Source: Alphaproteobacteria bacterium (GTDB lineage: Bacteria > Myxococcota_A > UBA796 > GCA-2862545). Taken from it: a stretch of 64,000 nt of DNA. The position numbers and the translations under genes were made by a program. Below, piece after piece: positions 26,519-33,797 of the stretch (positions are counted from its first letter, which is position 1; each line of letters begins with the position of its first letter). Location of the stretch: positions 1-64,000 of the forward strand of contig JACKET010000008.1 in assembly GCA_020632875.1 (NCBI GenBank), given 5' to 3'. Under the pieces are notes generated by a model. It was not told the DNA's origin and searched no databases. It worked only from the letters and a program-made list of their open reading frames with translations.

Positions 26519-27798
26519 TCCTCGGCGGGGGTCGAGAGGCCGAGGCGGTCGCGCTCCGTGCGGCACCAGAACTGGATCATGCCGAAGAAGTGGTCGGTGA
26601 ACATCCGGATCTCGTGCGGCGGGAACAGGGCCCGCACCTTGAGCTCGACCACGTCGTAGAACTCGTCGCTGGCGAAGTACTCGAGGGCGACCTTGTCGAG
26701 CTCCTCGAGGTGCTCGCTGCAGAAGGCGTCGAACTCGTCGGCCTGGAAGTGCTCGCGCGCGATCGCGTCGTACCGATCGAGGTTCTCGTCGAAGGTCGCG
26801 TCGGGGTCGTGCGCGTCGAAGAACCGCTGCCAGTCCATGTTCAGCTTCATCGGACGCTTCGTCGTGGCGCAGAAGATCGACCACCGCACCAGCGCCTTCA
26901 CGAGCCACGGGAAGTGGTAGTGCAGGCTCGTGACCTGGCTGTCGGGGCAGGCGTTCGCGTAGTCGATCGGGTGCAGCACGCCGGCGGAGCGCAGCAGCTC
27001 GCACGAGTTGAAGTCCCAGTTGAAGAACGCGTTGATGGTGCGGGCGATCTTCGTGGCGCGCTTCCACTCCTCGGAGTCGAGGAAGTGGAAGTCGACGACG
27101 TAGCGCGCGTGCAGCGGCGCATCGGGGTCGTACTTCACCATGTTCACCTGCGGGCCGATGCCGATGCAGCGGGTGAACAGATCCCAATCGGGCACGGCGG
27201 CCTGGAGGTGGTGAACGCGGTCGCCGGACTGGTCGTACGCGTCCTGCAGGCTCTTCGCGTCGGTCACCCGGCGGACGCCGACCCACCCGCCGCCGTCGTA
27301 GGGCTTGAGGAATGCGGGGTAGCCGACCTGGTCGCCCACGCGCGAGAGGTCGAACATCTTGTGGGACCGGCGCACGGTCGCCTCGACGTCGTTCTGGGAC
27401 ACCACCCACGTGGCGGACCGCGGCTGCTTCGGCGGGATCATCCACGTCTTCGGGATCGGCATCCCGAGCTTCATCATCGCGCAGTAGCTCGTGTGCTTCT
27501 CGACGCTCTGGATGGCCCAGGGGTTGTTGAGGACGTAGACGCCGTCCATCAGGGTGATCTTCTTCACCCACTCGCGCGTGGTGTTGTGCCAGTGCGTGAG
27601 CCGGTCGAGGACGAGGTCGTAGGAGGGGCGGTACTCGAGGTCGAAGGGCTCGACCGTGACGCGGTCGGTGCTGAAGCGGACCGTGTCGCCCTTGTGCGGG
27701 ATGGCGAGGTCGAGCCTCGACACCAGCGCCTCATATGCGGCGGGCCAACACAGGTCCGCCCCGAGAGAGAGTCCGATCTTGCGCGTCACCGTGGCCAT
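26515..27798 (-). CDS. ATP-grasp ligase
   Basis: A 427-residue enzyme. The central part has ATP-grasp features: a conserved lysine strand YPAFLKPYDGGGWVGVRRV, and RYVVDFHFLDSEEW, with a likely substrate-loop and metal site in FFNWDFNSCELL. The N-terminal 90 residues are a pre-ATP-grasp domain and the last 130 are helical and unusually long. GGAGG precedes the ATG by six bases. Probably makes an amide or peptide bond; substrates unknown. First gene of the operon with the esterase-fold protein and the MopE-like surface protein. ATP-grasp and COG4947 esterase genes are often neighbours in myxobacterial genomes as I recall, but I cannot verify this here. Confidence 0.78.
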   Translation of the reverse strand: MATVTRKIGLSLGADLCWPAAYEALVSRLDLAIPHKGDTVRFSTDRVTVEPFDLEYRPSYDLVLDRLTHWHNTTREWVKKITLMDGVYVLNNPWAIQSVEKHTSYCAMMKLGMPIPKTWMIPPKQPRSATWVVSQNDVEATVRRSHKMFDLSRVGDQVGYPAFLKPYDGGGWVGVRRVTDAKSLQDAYDQSGDRVHHLQAAVPDWDLFTRCIGIGPQVNMVKYDPDAPLHARYVVDFHFLDSEEWKRATKIARTINAFFNWDFNSCELLRSAGVLHPIDYANACPDSQVTSLHYHFPWLVKALVRWSIFCATTKRPMKLNMDWQRFFDAHDPDATFDENLDRYDAIAREHFQADEFDAFCSEHLEELDKVALEYFASDEFYDVVELKVRALFPPHEIRMFTDHFFGMIQFWCRTERDRLGLSTPAEE

Positions 27799-27850
27799 GT
27801 CCGCCTCCGAGAGGACGCGCGAGTATCCCGATCTCCGGGGGCCCGCTTGT

Positions 27851-28393
27851 CTATCGACCGGACTCCTGCGATCGCATCCGGACCCGCCGGTACGCGGTGA
27901 TCCCGGCCATCAGGACGGCGGTGAAGATCAGGAGCCCGACCGTTCCGTAGACCAGAGACAACCCGTCTTTCACGACGACCAGGAACACGATGCCCACGAG
28001 GAACAGGGTGGCGACCTCGTTCCAGATCCGCAGCGATCGCGAGGTCCACGGCGGCTCGCCGGCCTGGAGCCGCGCGTGCAGCCAGTGGCACGACCCGTGG
28101 TACGCGAGCAGCCCCACCACGCCCACGAGCTTCACCTGCAGCCACGTCGGCGGCGGCCACCACGTGTGCAGCAGCGCCCCACCGAAGATCACGGTCGCGA
28201 TGCAGGACGGCCACGTGATCCCGAACCACAGCCGACGCGCCATCAGCTGGAGCTGGGGCAGCAGCACGTCGCGCTCGGCCTCGGGGCGCTCGTGGGCCTC
28301 GGTGAGGTACACGAACAGCCGCACGATGTAGAACAACCCGGCGAACCAGGTGACCACGCCGATGATGTGCAGGGCCTTGAGGTAGAGGTACAT
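27851..28393 (-). CDS. hemJ: HemJ-type protoporphyrinogen oxidase
   Basis: A 180-residue membrane protein with four or five hydrophobic helices. The N-terminus LYLKALHIIGVVTWFAGLFY with the following RLFVYLTEA matches HemJ (UPF0093), including the conserved His in helix 1; the C-terminal part has WLQVKLVGVVGLLAYH and a His-rich loop. HemJ oxidises protoporphyrinogen IX to protoporphyrin IX in haem synthesis. The ATG at 28393 and the ATG of the methyltransferase at 28392 on the other strand share the bases CATG, so no untranslated leader can exist for both. An extended start upstream is possible but runs inside the methyltransferase gene. Confidence 0.85.
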   Translation of the reverse strand: MYLYLKALHIIGVVTWFAGLFYIVRLFVYLTEAHERPEAERDVLLPQLQLMARRLWFGITWPSCIATVIFGGALLHTWWPPPTWLQVKLVGVVGLLAYHGSCHWLHARLQAGEPPWTSRSLRIWNEVATLFLVGIVFLVVVKDGLSLVYGTVGLLIFTAVLMAGITAYRRVRMRSQESGR

Positions 28394-29195
28394 GACCGTC
28401 CCCGACCGCCGACCCTGGAGCGTGGCCGACGCGCTGACACGGTTCCACAATCGGTACGCCGGCGCGAGTCACGAGGTGTTCGGAAGGGCCACCCGGGATG
28501 ACGGACGGTCGAGCTACGCGTGGCTCGCCGACCACGCGCCCCCCGGTCGCATCCTCGATCTCGCCTGCGGAGACGGGGCGCTCGCGGAGCAGGTCGTCGT
28601 GCGGGGCCGCGCCGTCGAGGGCCTGGACCGCAACGCCGCAGAGCTCGCATGCGCCCGGGAGCGCCTGCCCGGGGTGGCGCTGCACGAGGGCGACGCGCGC
28701 GATCTCCCCTTTCCGGACGGGTCGTTCGACGGCGTGCTGTCGCACATGGCGCTGATGCTGATCCCCGACGGAGACCGCGTCGCTGCCGAGATCCGGCGGG
28801 TGTGCCAGCCTGGTGGGACCGTCGCGGGCGTCGTGGGCGACGGGCTCGACCGCGAGAACCCGCTCGTCATGGACGTGATGCCCGCGATGCACACGGTGCT
28901 CGACGAGGCCGACCTGCGCATCGACTACCCGCACGAGCGGTGGACGGTCGAGGACCTCGCCCGGCGCTTCCCTGGCGCGGCGATCGCCGAGGAGCGCTTC
29001 CGCATCGCGCAGGCCGTGCCGCTCGAGAGCTTCGACCGCTTCCTGGGGCTGCATTTCTACGGCTTCGGCCTGCTCGAGGGCGCGTTCCGCGAGACGGCGG
29101 ACGCCATCGCCCGCGACATCGGCGCCCGGCACGCCGTAGATGGCGCGGTTCGCTGGAGCGGCCTGGTGCGCGGGTTCACCGCGGTGCTCCCGTGA
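28392..29195 (+). CDS. SAM-dependent methyltransferase (class I)
   Basis: A 267-residue enzyme with motif I (ILDLACGDGALAEQ, about residues 53-66), the acidic ribose-binding end of strand 2 (EGLDRN), motif II region (EGDARDLPFPDGSFDGV) and RRVCQPGGTV, as in UbiE/COQ5-type small-molecule methyltransferases. The acceptor is unknown. The stop overlaps the cyclase start by four bases (GTGA). The ATG overlaps the hemJ start; a downstream GTG at 28422 is an alternative start that would free a short leader. Confidence 0.82.
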   Translation: MTVPDRRPWSVADALTRFHNRYAGASHEVFGRATRDDGRSSYAWLADHAPPGRILDLACGDGALAEQVVVRGRAVEGLDRNAAELACARERLPGVALHEGDARDLPFPDGSFDGVLSHMALMLIPDGDRVAAEIRRVCQPGGTVAGVVGDGLDRENPLVMDVMPAMHTVLDEADLRIDYPHERWTVEDLARRFPGAAIAEERFRIAQAVPLESFDRFLGLHFYGFGLLEGAFRETADAIARDIGARHAVDGAVRWSGLVRGFTAVLP

Positions 29196-31363
29196 AGCTC
29201 TCGGCCACACGGGTGTTCGTCGCGATCGGCGTGTTCGCGGCGACGCTGCTCGCCTGGCGCCTGCTCGCCATGGACGCGCACATCGAGACCACGGCGGTCG
29301 CGCTCGACGCCGAGGGGCTCGACGACGCCGGCCTGCGCGAGGCGGCGCGGGCCGCGGGCTGCGGCGACGGCATCGAGCTGTGGCTCGCGCTGCTCGACCG
29401 CGCTCCCGACGACCTCGAAGCGCTGCGGGCCATCGCCGCCTGCGCGCGCCGCGGGGCCGGGGGCGAGCTGGTGGACGAGGCGAGCGAGCTGCTCGGCCGG
29501 TCGCGCTTCCTCCGCACCCTGCCCCAGCTGCTCGACGAGCTCGACCTGAAGGACCGGATCCCGATCCTCAACCGCGTCGAGACCGAAGGCGACCTGGGCT
29601 CGGCGGACCTCACCGACATCGGCCGGCTGCAGCGCGAGATCGGCGACCTGCACGGCGCGATCGCGACGCTCCAGCGCGCGGTGTCGGTCGACCCGGGCAA
29701 CGGCACGGCGCACATGCTGCTCGGCTACGACCAGGTCGAGAGCGGCGACCTGCCCGCGGCCCGCGAGAGCTTCCGCGCCGCGCTGGCCGGCGAGGGCGTG
29801 GGGTTCGGCGTGTCGATGCTCTACGCGGCGGGCCTGGCGTGGCCCGGCGGCACCGGGCTCCTGGTGCTGGGCGTGACGGGGCTCTTCGCCGTGCAGGCGT
29901 TCCGGTGGCCGGCGCGGTGGGCCGGCGAGCACGAGACCACCGCGAAGCGAGGCGTCATCGGCACCGTGGTGGCCGTGTTGCTCGTGCTGTTCGCGCGCTT
30001 CCAGCTCCAGGGCGACCCGGTGGCGTTCGCCCAGCTGCTGGTCGGGTTCCTCGGCGTGCTGGTGTGGACGCTGCTGTTCCCGCTGCGCGGGCCCGTGTCC
30101 ACGGGTCTCGTCAGGCTCGGGGCCGTCGGGGGCTCCGTGCTCACGGGCCGCCTCGACCGGCTGCTCGAGGGCGTGTCGATGCCGGCGAAGCTCGGGCTGC
30201 TGCTCACGGGCATCGTGCTGCTGGTCGCCGTGGCCCCGGCGACCTCCGACATCGACCTCGCCGCGGCCCTGGTGCTGCTGGCGCTGGTGCTGATCTTCTC
30301 GACGGTCGGCAGCCTGCTGCTCGTCGTCCTGCGCCAGTCGGCGTCGATGCGCTCGAGCCTGTGGTGGCTGGGCATCGCGGGCACGCTGCCGTTCCTGGGG
30401 TTCTTCCTCTACCTCGAGCGTCGGACGCTCGTCCGCCCGCTGCACGGCCACCCGATCGACCCCGACGGCGCGGAGCGGGTGGTGGGTGTGCTCGTGGTCT
30501 GGCTGGTCGGCGCGATCGCCGCGGCGCACCTGTCGCGCATCCTGTCGCGCTCCATCCTCGAGCCCGTCGGGCACGTGCTGGACGCGCTCCGCCAGGTCCA
30601 GAAGGGCAACCTCGACATCGACGCCACCCTGAGCCGCCGCGACGAGATCGGGCAGCTCGGGCTCGCGGTGAACGGCATGGCCGACGGCATCCGCGAGCAG
30701 CAGCGCCTCGCCCGCACCTTCCGCCGGTACATGGACGACCGGATCTGGAGCGTGCTGGTCGAGAGCGACGTGGAGCGCGGCCAGCTCGTCGACGCGGTGG
30801 TGATGTTCTCGGACCTCCGCGGGTTCACGGCCCTCTCCGAGACCATGGACCCCGAGCAGCTCGTCGAGGTCCTGAACCGCTACTTCGGGCGCATCGCGCC
30901 GCTCGTCGCCCGCTATGGCGGGGTCGTCGACAAGTACATGGGCGACGGGATGCTCGCGGTGTGGGGCGTGCCGGACTCCCGCGCCGTCGAGGGTTTCGAG
31001 GGCTGGAGCGACGAAGAGCTCGCCGTGCAGGCCGCCGTCGCGATGGTCGACGCGGTCGCGGCGCTGAACGCGGAGCTCGACGTCGGCGAGCTGCGCATCG
31101 GCATCGGGCTGCACGCCGGGCCGCTCGTCGCGGGGCCCATGGGCTCGCCGGACCACCGCGAGTACACGGTCGTCGGCGACACGGTGAACACCGCGCAACG
31201 CGTCGAGAGCCAGGCGCGCGGCGCCTACCAGGTGCTGGTCAGCGGCGCGGTCGCGAAGCGTGTCGAGAAACGCTTCGCGCTCGTCGCGCAGGAGCCGGTC
31301 CAGGTCAAGGGGAAGGCCGAGCCGCTCGCGCTGTTCGGCGTCGAGCCGCCCGAGCGGAGCTAG
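29192..31363 (+). CDS. Membrane class III adenylate/guanylate cyclase with TPR and HAMP
   Basis: A 723-residue protein from a GTG. Residues 1-30 are a first membrane helix; about 145-205 look like TPR helices (GDLHGAIATLQRAVSVDP); about 205-440 hold some seven hydrophobic segments; a HAMP-like linker (RSILEPVGHVLDALRQVQKG) leads to the catalytic domain at about residues 525-700. That domain has the metal Asp in FSDLRGFT, VDKYMGDGMLAVWG with the second Asp and the substrate lysine, and YTVVGDTVNTAQRVES with the transition-state Asn and Arg. The Lys and Asp fit ATP use, so adenylate cyclase is more likely than guanylate cyclase. Coupled to the methyltransferase by a GTGA overlap. Confidence 0.88.
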   Translation: MKLSATRVFVAIGVFAATLLAWRLLAMDAHIETTAVALDAEGLDDAGLREAARAAGCGDGIELWLALLDRAPDDLEALRAIAACARRGAGGELVDEASELLGRSRFLRTLPQLLDELDLKDRIPILNRVETEGDLGSADLTDIGRLQREIGDLHGAIATLQRAVSVDPGNGTAHMLLGYDQVESGDLPAARESFRAALAGEGVGFGVSMLYAAGLAWPGGTGLLVLGVTGLFAVQAFRWPARWAGEHETTAKRGVIGTVVAVLLVLFARFQLQGDPVAFAQLLVGFLGVLVWTLLFPLRGPVSTGLVRLGAVGGSVLTGRLDRLLEGVSMPAKLGLLLTGIVLLVAVAPATSDIDLAAALVLLALVLIFSTVGSLLLVVLRQSASMRSSLWWLGIAGTLPFLGFFLYLERRTLVRPLHGHPIDPDGAERVVGVLVVWLVGAIAAAHLSRILSRSILEPVGHVLDALRQVQKGNLDIDATLSRRDEIGQLGLAVNGMADGIREQQRLARTFRRYMDDRIWSVLVESDVERGQLVDAVVMFSDLRGFTALSETMDPEQLVEVLNRYFGRIAPLVARYGGVVDKYMGDGMLAVWGVPDSRAVEGFEGWSDEELAVQAAVAMVDAVAALNAELDVGELRIGIGLHAGPLVAGPMGSPDHREYTVVGDTVNTAQRVESQARGAYQVLVSGAVAKRVEKRFALVAQEPVQVKGKAEPLALFGVEPPERS

Positions 31364-31548
31364 AACAGCCCGTCGAACATCGCGGCGCGGGCATCCGCGT
31401 CGAGCGGACCGCCGAGCGCCTGGACGTCGCTGTCCTCGTCGCCGAGGCCATCCTTCTTCTCGGCGCGCTTCGCCGCCTTCGCCTGCTTGCGCTCCATCTG
31501 CTGGAGCTCCTTCATCCGCTTGGCCCAGGTGGGACGCTGTTTGGCCAT
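31360..31548 (-). CDS. Small Lys-rich protein, 62 residues
   Basis: A 62-residue protein too short for most gene callers. The first half is very basic and helical (WAKRMKELQQMERKQAKAAK), the second acidic and Gly-rich, ending ARAAMFDGLF. GGAGGTG lies four bases before the ATG at 31548, the best ribosome-binding site in the neighbourhood. I do not recognise it; nucleic-acid or ribosome binding is possible. The stop overlaps the convergent cyclase stop. Confidence 0.65.
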   Translation of the reverse strand: MAKQRPTWAKRMKELQQMERKQAKAAKRAEKKDGLGDEDSDVQALGGPLDADARAAMFDGLF

Positions 31549-31603
31549 GGGGCACCTCCGATGCGGACGGGCATCTAGTGGGCCGCCGGATCGGCCGCAA
31601 GGG

Positions 31604-32755
31604 TCAGTCGTACCACATCCAGAGATGACCGGGGTACAACCAGCACAACCCTTCTCGAAGTCGATCGCGCCATGCAATCCAGTTGTGGCCGTCCTGCGCC
31701 TCGGAGAACCGGACGCGCAGCCCGGACTGCCGCATCAGCGGCACCAGCGCGCGGTTGAACTGGATGAGGCTCTCGAACACGCCGCAGGACATGTAGATGC
31801 GCGGTGTGCCGATTCGCTCGGGCTCTTCGCGGTACTGGTTCACGAACGCCACGACGGGGTCGAACAGCGCCGAGCGGCCGTGGTGCCCGATGTCGGTGAA
31901 CACGAAGCTGCCGGACTGGAGCAGCAGCTTGCCGAACACGCCGGGGTGCTGCCAGGCGGCGTAGAGCGACGACACCGCGCCGAAGCTCGCGCCCATGCAG
32001 CCCGTCTCGAGCGGGTCGTGCGTGACGCCGTACCGCTCGCGGACCTGGGGGAGCAGCTCGTTCACGAGGAAGTCGGCCTGGCGGGGGTTCGCGCCGTACT
32101 CGGGGTTCCGGTTGTGCCCGTCGGTCCACGCGACGACCATCGGCCGGACCTCGCGGCGGTGGATGAGGTTGTCGAGCACCTCGACCATCTCGGCGAACTT
32201 GCGGTAGTCGCCGCCGTCGTGGCACACGAGCAGCGGGTACTTCTTGTGCGCCTTGTACTCGTTCGGGAGGTACATCGTGACCTCCCGCTCGTCGGTCCAG
32301 ATCTCGGAGCGGAACTTGAACGACTCGACGGAGCCCCGCCGGCAGCCGGGCTCGGGGTGGATCCAGGTCGGGTGCTCGTATCCCGGCATCGGGCAGACGC
32401 TGTTGCTGCCGAAAGGGTCGAAGGCCCTGCGGTCGTTGAGCGGATCGCGGATCCACCGGCGGTGGCCCCCGCGCAGCAGCTCGAACTTGTACTCGACCCG
32501 CGCGCGGTGCGGCAGCTCGAGGGGCAGGTAGAACGCCTCGGTGCCGAGGATGCGCTGGAACGGCTGGCGCGTCTCGAGGCCGAACACCCAGTGCATGAGG
32601 TTCACGCCCTTCGCGGGCTTGCCGTCGTAGAAGAAGAACGTCGCGGTGTCGCCTTCGACGAGCGGGAACTGGTGGGCGGCGACGAACGCGTCGAGCAGGG
32701 CCTCGGCGCGCGTCGGCTCCTCCCGGATCGCTTCGATGAGGTCGATGACCTTCAT
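31604..32755 (-). CDS. Enterochelin-esterase-like alpha/beta hydrolase
   Basis: A 383-residue protein of the Fes/enterochelin esterase (COG2382) type. An N-terminal immunoglobulin-like beta domain (about residues 1-150, with VEYKFELLRGGHRRW) precedes a hydrolase domain with the segment YPLLVCHDGGDYRKFAEMV, the nucleophile elbow GCMGASFGAVSS (GASFG, Ser intact) and a C-terminal DGHNWIAWRDRL holding the His. No signal peptide is seen. The ATG overlaps the upstream stop by one base (TGATG), so it is coupled to the peptidase-S51-like gene. It may release or trim an ester- or amide-linked product. Confidence 0.82.
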   Translation of the reverse strand: MKVIDLIEAIREEPTRAEALLDAFVAAHQFPLVEGDTATFFFYDGKPAKGVNLMHWVFGLETRQPFQRILGTEAFYLPLELPHRARVEYKFELLRGGHRRWIRDPLNDRRAFDPFGSNSVCPMPGYEHPTWIHPEPGCRRGSVESFKFRSEIWTDEREVTMYLPNEYKAHKKYPLLVCHDGGDYRKFAEMVEVLDNLIHRREVRPMVVAWTDGHNRNPEYGANPRQADFLVNELLPQVRERYGVTHDPLETGCMGASFGAVSSLYAAWQHPGVFGKLLLQSGSFVFTDIGHHGRSALFDPVVAFVNQYREEPERIGTPRIYMSCGVFESLIQFNRALVPLMRQSGLRVRFSEAQDGHNWIAWRDRLREGLCWLYPGHLWMWYD

Positions 32756-33717
32756 CAGTCGGCCTCCTCGAGCGGCACGACGCGGCCGTCGGCCTGGAGC
32801 AGCAGCGCCGAGCCCTTCGTGCCCTTCTGGACGAGGCGGCCGTCTTCGAGCTCGAGCCACGCCCCGTTCTCCATCCCGAGCGCGAGGTTCGGCTTGAACC
32901 GGCCCGCGAGCAGCGCGACGCGCATCCGGTCGTCGAGCCGCAGCCGCTTCACGGCGTCGGGCAGGATCACGGTGTCCTGCAGCAGCGCCAGACCCGTGTC
33001 GAGGATCTCGGGATGCGAGGGACCATCGGGCGGATCGTCGTAGAACAGCACGATCCGGTCGGTGAGCAGCATCGAGCCCGCGCCCCATGCGACGACGCCC
33101 GTGTGCTGCGCCCACGCCTGGTAGAGCTGCTGGTGCACGCCGAAGAACATCATCCGGTTGCGCAGCACCGCGACGTGGCCGCCCGCGATGACCACGGCGC
33201 GCGCGTTCGACAGCAGCGCGGCGCTCTGCTTGCGGCGCTCGGCGACCTGGTCGAGCTCCCACGGTCGCCCGACCTCGGGGTAGGTGTGGAAGATCGCGCG
33301 CGACTGGTCGACGAACTGCTGGTCGATGCGGCGCACGTCGTCGAGCGCCCATTCGAGCTGCGGATTGAGGATCTCGGGGTGGTCGTCGCGCTGGAGGATC
33401 AGCTCTCGCACGGCCTCGAGCGCGCGGTGCAGGCGCTCGCGGTATACCCGCTTCAGCCGGATGAGCTGGGCCTGGCGCACCTTGTACATCGCCCGGGTCT
33501 CGGGCATCTGCTCCATGCACTCCTCGAACCACTGGTACAGCGGGAGGTGCACGGCATCGGGCCCGATGACGCCATGGAGCGCGCCGAGCTCGCCCTCGTC
33601 GAGGCGCCACCCGGCCGTGATCGTGACGACCGGGCCCTCGCCCCCCACGCGGGCGAGTGCTTCGGCGACGTTCGGAGTGGGACGCTGCGGTCCGAGCAGC
33701 AACAGAGGGCCGGCCAT
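32755..33717 (-). CDS. Type-1 glutamine-amidotransferase-like (peptidase S51/cyanophycinase) protein
   Basis: A 320-residue protein. VVIAGGHVAVLRNRMMFF, VVAWGAGSMLLTDRIVLF and LLQDTVILPDAVKRL follow the pattern of peptidase-S51/cyanophycinase proteins, where a GxSAGA elbow carries the nucleophile; here the elbow reads WGAGSM, so the Ser is shifted and activity is uncertain. I chose the ATG at 33717, preceded by AAAGAGGGA; an ATG 15 codons upstream is an alternative. It is followed by, and overlaps, the enterochelin-esterase-like gene. Cyanophycinase-like enzymes cut peptide bonds in ATP-grasp products, which would fit the nearby ligases, but that is inference. Confidence 0.7.
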   Translation of the reverse strand: MAGPLLLLGPQRPTPNVAEALARVGGEGPVVTITAGWRLDEGELGALHGVIGPDAVHLPLYQWFEECMEQMPETRAMYKVRQAQLIRLKRVYRERLHRALEAVRELILQRDDHPEILNPQLEWALDDVRRIDQQFVDQSRAIFHTYPEVGRPWELDQVAERRKQSAALLSNARAVVIAGGHVAVLRNRMMFFGVHQQLYQAWAQHTGVVAWGAGSMLLTDRIVLFYDDPPDGPSHPEILDTGLALLQDTVILPDAVKRLRLDDRMRVALLAGRFKPNLALGMENGAWLELEDGRLVQKGTKGSALLLQADGRVVPLEEAD

Positions 33718-33797
33718 TCCCTCTTTCTGACACGCGGCAGCGCCGCGTGCACGCGTCGTCATGACGCGGAGGGCCCACACACGGTAGAAACGGGTTC

